Source: Balamuthia mandrillaris
Lineage: Eukaryota; Discosea; Longamoebia; Balamuthiidae
Direction: 5' to 3'
DNA: 26,600 nt
Assembly (NCBI GenBank): GCA_031835245.1
Contig: JAVKOQ010000572.1
Span: forward strand, 1 to 26,600
Position 1 is the stretch's first letter; each line of letters starts with the position of its first letter. This document shows positions 8,623 through 15,851 of this stretch, piece by piece. Below the pieces are notes generated by a model. That model ran no database searches. It had not been told where the DNA came from and was given only the letters and a program-made list of their open reading frames with translations. Made by a program: the position numbers and the translations under genes.

Positions 8623-8758
8623 CCTTACATTCACCCCAATAAACACCAAAGACTATTCTGCTGTCGCAGGCAGACCCTGTGTCGATCTCGATGTTAACGA
8701 CCTGGTCAGTGATGCTGTCCTTTGGATACTCGTAGGTGGCCAGTTCCTTCAGTGCATG
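8564..8758 (-). other. Coding-like open frame antisense to the U2 3' end, possible exon relic
   Basis: An uninterrupted 64-codon frame follows an ATAG acceptor-like site at 8759 and ends in TGA. It has no Met start. Its first half (LKELATYEYPKDSITDQVV, then an acidic stretch with DTGSACDSR) has ordinary protein composition. The second half overlaps the U2 3' region on the opposite strand and is probably fortuitous. There is no plausible upstream exon, since the 5S gene lies beyond. It could be a leftover gene fragment or chance. Confidence 0.25.
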
Positions 8759-8776
8759 CTATGCACATCTTATAAA
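8752..8776 (+). promoter_or_regulatory. Inverted repeat and TATA-like site upstream of 5S
   Basis: GTGCAT-GCT-ATGCAC forms a 6-bp inverted repeat at 8752-8766. It is followed by TATAAA at 8771-8776, about 100 bases before the 5S gene and 65 bases before the partial 5S start. The link to 5S transcription is an inference. Confidence 0.3.
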
Positions 8777-8840
8777 CACAACTCGACCAAACAGCGTAGA
8801 ATCGGACCGGACGATGTCGCAAGAAACTGATTCAGCAGCC

Positions 8841-8856
8841 GGATACGGCCATACTG
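8841..8856 (+). repeat. Truncated copy of the 5S rRNA 5' end
   Basis: The 16 bases GGATACGGCCATACTG are identical to the first 16 of the complete 5S gene and lie exactly 37 bases upstream. The match then stops. It looks like a short tandem duplication or the remnant of an earlier 5S unit. Confidence 0.85.
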
Positions 8857-8877
8857 TAAGAAAGTAGATACACAGGC

Positions 8878-8995
8878 GGATACGGCCATACTGCGGAGAA
8901 AGCACCGCTTCCCGTCCGATCAGCGAAGTTAAGCTCCGCCAGGCGATGTTAGTACTGGGGTGGGTGACCACCCGGGAATCCATCGTGCTGTATCC
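8878..8995 (+). rRNA. 5S ribosomal RNA
   Basis: 118 bases. The ends GGATACGGCC and GCTGTATCC pair as helix I. Inside are the canonical AAAGCACCGCTTCCCGTCCG, GAAGTTAAGC, TTAGTACT and GGGTGGGTGACCACCCGGGA blocks, covering the conserved loops A to E and the internal box A/C promoter positions for RNA polymerase III. A T-run follows at once. It appears complete and functional. Confidence 0.97.
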
Positions 8996-9008
8996 TTTTT
9001 TGTTTTTT
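8996..9008 (+). terminator. Poly-T terminator of the 5S gene
   Basis: Six T residues start right after the 5S 3' end, then G and six more T. This is the standard RNA polymerase III stop signal. Confidence 0.85.
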
Positions 9009-9350
9009 CCACTTTTTTACGGGGAGAGCCTCCTTCGCTTCCCCCAACGTTTTCGTCTTTGAAGTGTGCTTCGTTCTTTTTTTCTCCTCTCTTACGCTAC
9101 CACTATTATTCTTTAGAAAAGTGAATGTCCTCCTCCTCCTCCTCTTCCGCCCCTCTGGTTCTGTTGGTCTCACCTCTTGAAGCCTTCTCCATCTTCTATC
9201 ACCACCACAACTTCTTCATCCTCTTCTTCAACTATTCTCTTCCACAACAGAAACAGAAGAACAGCCATTTTCTTTTTGGTTTTGACAAACTATTTATCAA
9301 AAAACATATAACAGGTGCCTCGCTATGAACAACAAAAGAAGAAAACACGT
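9009..9350. other. Intergenic stretch between 5S and the LEA gene
   Basis: Pyrimidine-rich. The only frames are a poly-Ser run from (TCC)n at 9128-9146 and a basic antisense frame that overlaps 5S; neither is convincing. It should hold the 3' UTR of the minus-strand LEA gene. Confidence 0.45.
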
Positions 9351-10436
9351 TTACAATTCAGGCTTGCCGTGCTGATGATAGCTCCTCGCGTTCTCATCGG
9401 CCTTTCTCAAGCGTTCGGCCAGGCTGTCACGGGCAGGAGCGGCCTGGTCCTTGAGCTCGTGCATGGTCTCTCCTGCCTTCTCCGCCAACTCCCCGGTGGC
9501 CTCCTGGACCTTCTCCCAACCGCGCTCCGCCTTGTCGGTGCCCTTCTGGGCCATGTCCTTTAGGCCTTCCCAGCCTTCTTGGGCCTTCTCCTTGCCGGCC
9601 TCCATGAGGTCTCCCAACTTCTCACCAGTAGCGCGGTGGTAGCCCTCCTGAGCCCTCTCCTTGAGGTCCTCGGCGGTGTCCCTGGCTTGACGATAGCCCT
9701 CCTGGGCCTTCTCCTTGCCGGTCTCCATGAGGTCTCCGAGCTTCTCACCGGCCTGCTGGGCGGTCTCCTTGCCGGCCTCCTTCCACCCCTCCCAGGTGCC
9801 CTCGGCCCTTTCCTTGAGGTCCTGGCCCAAGTCCTTGGCCGTCTCGTAGACGTCCTCCGTCTTTTGCTTGGCATAGTCAGCGCCCTCGCTGGCCTTGTCC
9901 TTGGCTTTCTCGTAGAGGTGCGCCGCCTTTTGGGTGGTTTCATAGTTCCAGCCGGCTCTTTCTCCAGCCCTCTCATGGGCCTCCTCCGCCGCATGCTTGG
10001 CTCTTTGCCAACCCTCTGAGGCAGCGCGCTTGGCCTCCTCCGTGCCAGCGTCGCCGTGAGTGTAGGCGCCGCCAGCAGCGGGGGTGTGCTTCCACGAGGA
10101 GCCGCCCGTGGTCTCGAACTCGCGAAGCTTCCTCATGAAGGAGTCGGAGATGCCGTCGATCTTTTGGCGCAGGTCATCCATGAGCTTGGCGCAGGTCTCT
10201 TGGCTGTGACGAAGCTCCTCCTGCAGGCCGCGGTAGCCGCGGTCGGCCTCCTCGTAGAGCTCCACGCACCTGCCCTCCAGGTTGGTGGGCCGCTTGAGGC
10301 CCATGTTGTAGAGGGCCTTGTCCTTCCACTCCCCGAGCTTGTCGGTGATGCCTTGCTCGCTCCATTGGGGACTGACGATGAGCAGCACCAGTGCGGCCAA
10401 GGCCACCGAAAATATCAGATGATGTTTCAGTCTCAT
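9351..10436 (-). CDS. Group-3 LEA-like protein with an N-terminal signal or anchor helix
   Basis: Single exon, 361 residues. Residues 6-24 (HLIFSVALAALVLLIVS) form a signal or anchor segment. Residues about 45-120 are a non-repetitive helical part with two Cys. From about 130 on, the protein is a long run of degenerate 11-residue LEA_4-type repeats built on xxAKEKAxE patterns (YEKAKDKASEGADYAKQK, EKLGDLMETGKEKAQEGY), with almost no hydrophobic core. A 41-residue block is duplicated (DNA at about 9581-9628 and 9704-9752). Family knowledge: group-3 LEA proteins are disordered when hydrated, fold to helices on drying, and protect membranes or proteins, fitting desiccation or encystment. The leader suggests action in the secretory pathway, cell surface or cyst wall rather than cytosol; the compartment is inferred. 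Confidence 0.85.
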   Translation of the reverse strand: MRLKHHLIFSVALAALVLLIVSPQWSEQGITDKLGEWKDKALYNMGLKRPTNLEGRCVELYEEADRGYRGLQEELRHSQETCAKLMDDLRQKIDGISDSFMRKLREFETTGGSSWKHTPAAGGAYTHGDAGTEEAKRAASEGWQRAKHAAEEAHERAGERAGWNYETTQKAAHLYEKAKDKASEGADYAKQKTEDVYETAKDLGQDLKERAEGTWEGWKEAGKETAQQAGEKLGDLMETGKEKAQEGYRQARDTAEDLKERAQEGYHRATGEKLGDLMEAGKEKAQEGWEGLKDMAQKGTDKAERGWEKVQEATGELAEKAGETMHELKDQAAPARDSLAERLRKADENARSYHQHGKPEL

Positions 10437-10767
10437 TTTCTCTCTTTTTTTTTTTAAAGAGGTGTTGTTGTTTGGTGTGTTTGCTGTGTGGTTTGAAGAA
10501 TAACTATTTTAAAATAAACACAAACCTTACAATGGGTATATATAACACAATTTAAAAACAACAGGCTCTTTGCGCCGCCGGCCTTTCCGCGTTGACAGCG
10601 GCTCCATTCCGTCTTTCTCCACTTTTGCCGTCAACTTTCTGCCTTTTTTCGCTCTGTTTCTGTTCGGTTTGGGAGTTTCCAACTGACGTCACGGTTCCAA
10701 AGTCGACGTGAGTCTACAGTAATTCATGTCGACAACAATTTGTCGACAAGAGAAGAAAGACAAAAGG
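10437..10767. promoter_or_regulatory. Divergent promoter region, LEA (minus) and BRAT1-like (plus)
   Basis: 331 bases between the two start codons. A TATATATAA box at 10537-10545 is about 100 bases from the LEA start, probably serving it. Three GTCGAC cores at 10702-10707, 10728-10733 and 10742-10747 lie 20-65 bases before the BRAT1-like start. An upstream ATG at 10726 overlaps the middle element and is in frame; translation from it would add 14 residues. Confidence 0.5.
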
Positions 10768-13314
10768 ATGCAACGAGAGGAGGAGGGGACGGTAGCGACC
10801 CGCGTTCAACTGTTGCTGCGGGCCTTGTTGGTGGTCCCCACGGGAGAGCTCGACGACACTCATTTTGATAAGTTGCAGGACCGCCTTTCCTCCTTGCTGA
10901 TGGCTGGCCCGGCGCGCTGGGATCTCTTCCTGGAGGTGGCCCTGCCCACGCTCTCCAAGGGCATTCTTCACTCTGATTTTCGAGTGGCTTCGGTTTCGTG
11001 GCGTTTGTTGGCTCAAGCTCTTCTTGCCGCTGCTTCAACAGCAAAGGGAGAGGCTTCCGCTTCGTCCGTTGTGTTGATGGGCGAGAGGATCTTTCAGGCC
11101 ATTCTCTCGGGTTTGGAGGGCGAAGCGAAGCGGCCGCTCTACCGACTGTTACCGGAGCACTGCTCCCCCAGCATGGAGTCGTTGCAACGCTGCGCTGCCC
11201 TGGAGTTTCTCACTGCCATGACGGCTGTGCCTCCCGCACGCTCTTGGTTCGCTTGGCTTCTCTTTCTTTTCTCGCTCATCTCCCCACACTCCACTCTTCT
11301 GCTCCTCTGCATCTGCTTCGTCTCTCTTGTCATCTCTCATTCGCGTTTACTCCACTTGTTGTTCGCTTCAGGCTGGAAGAGGCATTAGGAGAAACCGCTG
11401 CGATACAACCAGAGACGCCGGTGGGAATGAGCCCGTTGCTGGCCGTCATAGCCAAGGGTTATAGGGATGACAGTCATTTTGTCTGCCGAGCTATCATAAA
11501 GCTGTTTGCTCTGCTCATCCAAGAATGTGGCGGAGAGGAGCAATCACTGCAAAGGCTCTTCGGCGCCACCAGTGCCTCAGTTCTCTCGCTGTTAACATTG
11601 CGGTCAGAAGCAGACGAAAAAGAAAACACGATGGCGGACATCTTCGATCCAACAACTCTTTCTCGGTTCTTCTTTTCACAATCTTCATATTCTTCTTCTA
11701 TCGGAGGGCAACGACAAGTGGACAGCGAAACCAAGAAACGAACTATCGACTTGGTGATGGAACTGGCAGAGAGCGAGGCGGGACGGCAATTTCTTTGGCG
11801 GCATGAGATTGTATGGCGGTCGCTGCCATTGCTGGTGGATAGAGACCGATTAGTTCGCTCCAACCAGATGGAGATGCTCCATCTCCTCGTAGCTAAACGT
11901 GGCTTTTACATGCTAATGCTGCCTTCTTCTTCTTCTTCTTCTTCTTCTTCTTCTTCTTCTTCTTCTTCTTCTTCATCTTCTTCTTCTTTAGAGTACAAGG
12001 ACTCTGGAGGTGAACAAGGTACTCTAAACCATCTTATTGTTTGTTTATTTATTTTAGTATTACAATACTAACACATTCGCCTTATGCTTCCTCAAATACT
12101 TAAAGAGTGTTTGCGGCTCGTCCAAACTCTGTTCAAAATGTTGCTAACCGCACACCTAACAAGCGACGAAGAGCAAAATGCAATCCCACCTACAGCAGCC
12201 GAAATCCGACAACATAGGGCTCGTACATTGATGGCCATCGAATTTGCAGGCGCTTTGAGCAATTGGCGATCGGACAATGGGCAACAATGGATTTGTACTA
12301 CGACACGATATTTATTTTCTTTGTTAGAAAGTGCTTTGGGGTGGAACTCGGTGAATGAGCAGGAGGTCCTCCTTGTGCGTTTTGCGAGTGGTTTTGTTCC
12401 TACATTCGCCCTTCAGCTTTTGGGCTTCGCCAAACGCCTTATTTTGGAGCAACCTTCCATCTATCTGTCCCCGTTGCATGTGCGTAGCTCTTGTTCTTTT
12501 TCTTTTTATTCTTGCAACTCATTACCCTTTTCTCTTGTTTTTAATGCACATATTCCTTCATAACACAAAGAAAATGAACACCTTGGGATTGTTGGTACAA
12601 CTGTTGTTGCAAGAGGAACTATTGGATGATCCTCGAGTCATCAAAGCAACATTGGAAGTGTTGCAGCTGTCACCAATCGAATGGTTTGAACAGACAGAGA
12701 ACAAACAGGACGACCCCTTCTTTGCAGTACTGCATTTGATTCAACTACGAACAACGGATCGAGCTGTAATGGATCAAGCACTTGCCACGTTGCGACGGTG
12801 GATTATTGCTTTACCCCTTCAACTCACGTTGCTTCGGAGCGATAAAGTATGATAGTCATCCCTTGTTTTCTTGCTTGTTTCTCTATTGCCCCAGTACCTA
12901 AGTCACCATTTGCTTTTGTGAATGTACATTCTGAAGACTTTTAGGGAGCAATTGATAATGGTACTGCGTAATCTATTGTTCGATTGGAATTGGGAATTAC
13001 GGGATAGTGGCGTTCAGTTTTTGTCCTGCTTTTTCGTTCCTCATAGTGAGGTAACTCCCTCCCCCAAACCTTTTTGTTTTATCTGTTTTTCTCTCTCTTT
13101 TCTCTCTTCGCTCATTTAAAGCATTTTTCCTTCAAGGAACCTTGTACATTGTCACCTGCTGGTCGCTTTGCGCTGGACAACGGTCTTGGCGAATTACTCC
13201 TCCAAAAGCTGGAAGACGCTGAAAGTTATGTACGTGCCAGTACCCTCGAAACATTGAAGGTTTGTATGTTGCTGTTTACGCCATTTCATCTCATCTCATT
13301 GTTCTCTCTCTCTC

Positions 13315-13367
<53 letters not shown>

Positions 13368-14131
13368 ACGTTTAAAGTTTGTATGCCGAAGTGAAGAAGG
13401 ATGGAAAGTTATTCTGAGCATCTGCCTCGACCTTCATAACCTCGTCTTTCGTTTGATGCAAGATAGCGAAGCTTTCGTCAAGCGGTATGCTTTCCTCGTT
13501 TCTGTCTCCCTACACTCGCTGCCTTGGACGTTTACCTTCGTTTGGCCCTTTTAAAAAAATACAAAGGGTGGCGATGGAGTTGGTAACGGACTGGACCAAC
13601 CATAGTCATACGTTGCAATGCCTCTATAACTTTGTCCAGCAACGTGCAGGAACTGAAGAAAAAGAGCCTTCCCCCAATCTCGTAGTGAAAGCTATTTTAC
13701 AGGACTTTGACTGGGAGGTAAAGCTGCGTGGCCTTCGATTCCTTCTCCATTTGCTCTCACTTTCGGAGGGCAAAACAGAAGAGTTGTTCCTCATGTTGGA
13801 CGGAGATAAGCTGTTAGTGGCCGCAGTGCAAGACTACGAACGCCTAGTACGCTTGGAAGCTGCGACAGAGCTGCAACGACACTTGTTAAAGGAAGAAATG
13901 GAATTGGAACATAAACAAGACGAAGTCCAGGCAACGGATCGAGTGAAACGGATGTGGAAAGCGTTAGCAGGGATGGAGCTATCAGCTGTCATACGCGAGG
14001 CATCCCCGACGGCCGAAGAACGGGAAGCACAGGAAGACGAGTTCTTGGTGAGGCACGCCCTCTCCGCAGAGAGCAACGAGCACGTGGTGAAGGATGAACG
14101 AGAGGAGTGCTTTCTGGACTGTCCCTTCTGA
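10768..14131 (+). CDS. BRAT1: BRAT1-like HEAT-repeat protein
   Basis: Eight exons joined in phase: 10768-11246, 11372-12018, 12106-12479, 12571-12846, 12937-13050, 13137-13259, 13378-13484, 13567-14131; 894 residues (human 821). The protein is a helical repeat solenoid. The C-terminal half aligns in order with human BRAT1: WELRDSGVQFL (human WEVRDSALEFL), LEDAESYVRAST (LQDPESYVRASA), VAMELVTDW (VMQVFTEW), DFDWEVKLRGL (DLDWEVRAQGL), then a MELSAVIREAS segment like the human penultimate helix. It ends ECFLDCPF, against ADCY in human. Family knowledge: BRAT1 binds the INTS11 nuclease of Integrator, with its C-terminal residues, including a Cys, reaching the active site. A (TCT)n-encoded Ser run lies at 11927-11990. 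Some exon edges (notably 5, and the 12018/12009 donor) are uncertain. Confidence 0.85.
11927..11990 (+). repeat. (TCT)n trinucleotide repeat encoding poly-Ser
   Basis: Twenty or so TCT/TCA triplets in frame within exon 2 of the BRAT1-like gene. It is likely length-variable between isolates and lies between helical repeats. Confidence 0.9.
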
Positions 14132-14159
14132 TTTCTCATCGTGCACGACAACAAGATAG
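13930..14159 (+). repeat. Source copy of a 230-base duplication (3' end of the BRAT1-like gene)
   Basis: From GGCAACGG to AAGATAG this block matches 15518-15747 with no gaps and only two A/G differences, both in the first 25 bases. It covers the last 67 codons, the stop and 28 bases of 3' flank. Confidence 0.95.
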
Positions 14160-14211
14160 TCCTTTCCACTTCTTTAGAAACACGTCTCATGTGAAACTAT
14201 TTTATCCCAGG

Positions 14212-14421
14212 ACGAACCGGTACCATGGCACGAGAGGAGACGACCAAGAGCGGCAAACGGGCATGCTTCACAAAATATTGCACGAAGTCGCCACCAAAAT
14301 GGGCATAGTAAAAAAGGAGCTTATCCAGCTGCTGTGGGGTAGTGAGGAAAGCAAGCCCGCAAGAATGCCCAACACTCCCGCTCACTCGGCCGACGCTATC
14401 GGTGATGAGCTGTCTGACTGA
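14212..14421 (+). other. Orphan coding-like segment after the BRAT1-like stop
   Basis: An open frame preceded by a good acceptor (TTTTATCCCAG, 14201-14211) and ending in TGA. It encodes a helical, charged sequence including MLHKILHEVATKMGIVKKEL and a Pro/Ser-rich end. No donor in the last BRAT1-like exon joins it cleanly in phase. It could be an alternative last exon, a small separate gene starting at 14263, or a relic. Confidence 0.3.
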
Positions 14422-14491
14422 AAGCAGGCAACAAATAGAGAAAGATTTCTTGGAGTTATGAGATGATTTTTTTTATGTACATTTTTAAACT

Positions 14492-14938
14492 TTAAAAAAC
14501 ATTTATGCATCTTGCGGATGATTGGTGAGGAGGGTCCAAGAGGCGAAGTTCAGACGGTTCGGAGGATTTTGTTTCCTTGTGACAGATTTTCTCTTCCTCA
14601 CTCTTTTGTTGCAAGCGGCCGATTTGCTCGGCTTGGTTGTGTTCTTCGAGCGTCTGCATTTCTTCGAGGTCCCTGCTGCGAAGTCGTTGCAACAGCTGGT
14701 CATCCTCCTCACTGTATTGAAAGGCCACGTCATCTCTTCTCCAGCGCAAGACGTACTCTTCTTCGGAGTCAAAGCCAAGGCTGTACAGCGCATCGTGAAG
14801 GCATGCTTGCAGCTCCTCCTTGCTCTGTCCTTGCTCCTGCGCTCCTCCTTTGCTGCACGTCAAGTGAGAAATCCAGTAGTAGTTGTCTTCTGTGATGCTG
14901 TAGACCACCTCGATGGCCTCCTTGTTTGTTGTTGGCAT
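14492..14938 (-). CDS. Small hypothetical protein, acidic and coiled-coil rich
   Basis: ATG at 14938, TAA at 14492, 148 residues, intronless. The first 70 residues look folded (AIEVVYSITEDNYYWISHL, then HDALYSLGFDSEEEYVLRW). The second half is a Glu/Gln/Leu-rich probable coiled coil (DDQLLQRLRSRDLEEMQTL). The family is not recognised. It converges with the BRAT1-like gene. The frame stays open upstream to 15010, but ATG 14938 is the more natural start, preceded by a CACACA-type leader. Expression is plausible from composition only. Confidence 0.6.
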   Translation of the reverse strand: MPTTNKEAIEVVYSITEDNYYWISHLTCSKGGAQEQGQSKEELQACLHDALYSLGFDSEEEYVLRWRRDDVAFQYSEEDDQLLQRLRSRDLEEMQTLEEHNQAEQIGRLQQKSEEEKICHKETKSSEPSELRLLDPPHQSSARCINVF

Positions 14939-15122
14939 TGTGGTGTGTGTGGTTTGCTTCCCTTCTTTTCTCTTCTCTTTTTTTCCTCCCGCAGGAGTAG
15001 ACAAAACCAAGATAACACGTCACGCTTCCCCCCTTTGTCTCTGTGGGAAGATACAGGACCCCTCCATACTTCTTCCCTTCCTGCCTTGCGGCGCAACAAG
15101 CACTGCCCTCCACGGAGAGGAT

Positions 15123-15479
15123 ATGACCCCCCACGCACAGGTAAAGAGCAACGATTCTTTAGTACCGTTCTCAGGCTTTGTCCTCTACCATCGCTTGAAT
15201 GACACGACAAGGTACGAGGACCCATCGGCAAGAGTCAATTATTACGCTGACAAGGTATTGCATACCTTTAGCGGTCGGCAGGCTCTCCGATTGGCGAGAA
15301 CCAAACATTCTTTTTGGTGAACAGACAACTCCCCCGCTCCGGTGAACCCCCTGCCACTCATGAGTAAGAATGGAGAAGAAGAAAGGACCGCTCGGTTAAC
15401 CATGAAGCTGGCCGTTACTATCAACGAAAACGGTGGGGAGAAGAAAGGACAGGTGAACGAGTCGGGCGCTGTAGGATAA
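15123..15479 (+). other. Two coding-like fragments, possible exons or a relic gene
   Basis: Frame 15123-15320 starts at an ATG and reads VKSNDSLVPFSGFVLYHRLN, then DTTRYEDPSARVNYYADK. Frame 15325-15479 follows an AACAG acceptor-like site and reads MSKNGEEERTARLTMKLAVT, then INENGGEKKGQ, ending in TAA. Both have ordinary protein composition. A join is possible with a poor GTCGGC donor at 15273-15278 (phase 1), but I have no homology. They sit between the small minus-strand gene and the duplicated BRAT1 tail. Confidence 0.3.
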
Positions 15480-15517
15480 AAGCGGTGAAGATAGACCAGA
15501 GAGGAGAGACAAGAGAA

Positions 15518-15747
15518 GGCAACGGGTCGAGTGAAACGGGTGTGGAAAGCGTTAGCAGGGATGGAGCTATCAGCTGTCATACGCGAGGCATCCCCGACGG
15601 CCGAAGAACGGGAAGCACAGGAAGACGAGTTCTTGGTGAGGCACGCCCTCTCCGCAGAGAGCAACGAGCACGTGGTGAAGGATGAACGAGAGGAGTGCTT
15701 TCTGGACTGTCCCTTCTGATTTCTCATCGTGCACGACAACAAGATAG
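15518..15747 (+). pseudogene. Duplicate of the BRAT1-like 3' end
   Basis: 230 bases, about 99% identical to 13930-14159, same orientation, 1588 bases downstream. It holds the C-terminal helix and the full ECFLDCPF tail with its stop, but no upstream part of the gene. The Met codon of the source (ATG in CGGATGTGG) is GTG here; the first in-frame ATG is the one for MELSAVI at 15561. In-frame stops lie just upstream of the block, so it is most simply a gene fragment. A spliced or short tail-only peptide cannot be excluded. Confidence 0.85.
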
Positions 15748-15851
15748 CCATTCTTTAATTCCTTGGCACGACTGCCATTGGTGATGAGGTTGTTGTTATG
15801 TTAATGAAAAGTCTTGATCGGTCTTTTCCCTTTTGCTTAGCGTTACGGGCC

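Noticed and set aside
8949-9173. Basic minus-strand frame with KRRRRRTFTF
   Set aside because: It overlaps the 5S gene and its terminator; it is a product of T-rich and TCC-rich sequence on the other strand.
9560-10457. Plus-strand Leu/Gly-rich and minus-strand Arg/Pro-rich frames over the LEA gene
   Set aside because: They are other-frame shadows of the repetitive LEA coding sequence; only the 361-residue frame has a start, leader and repeat logic.
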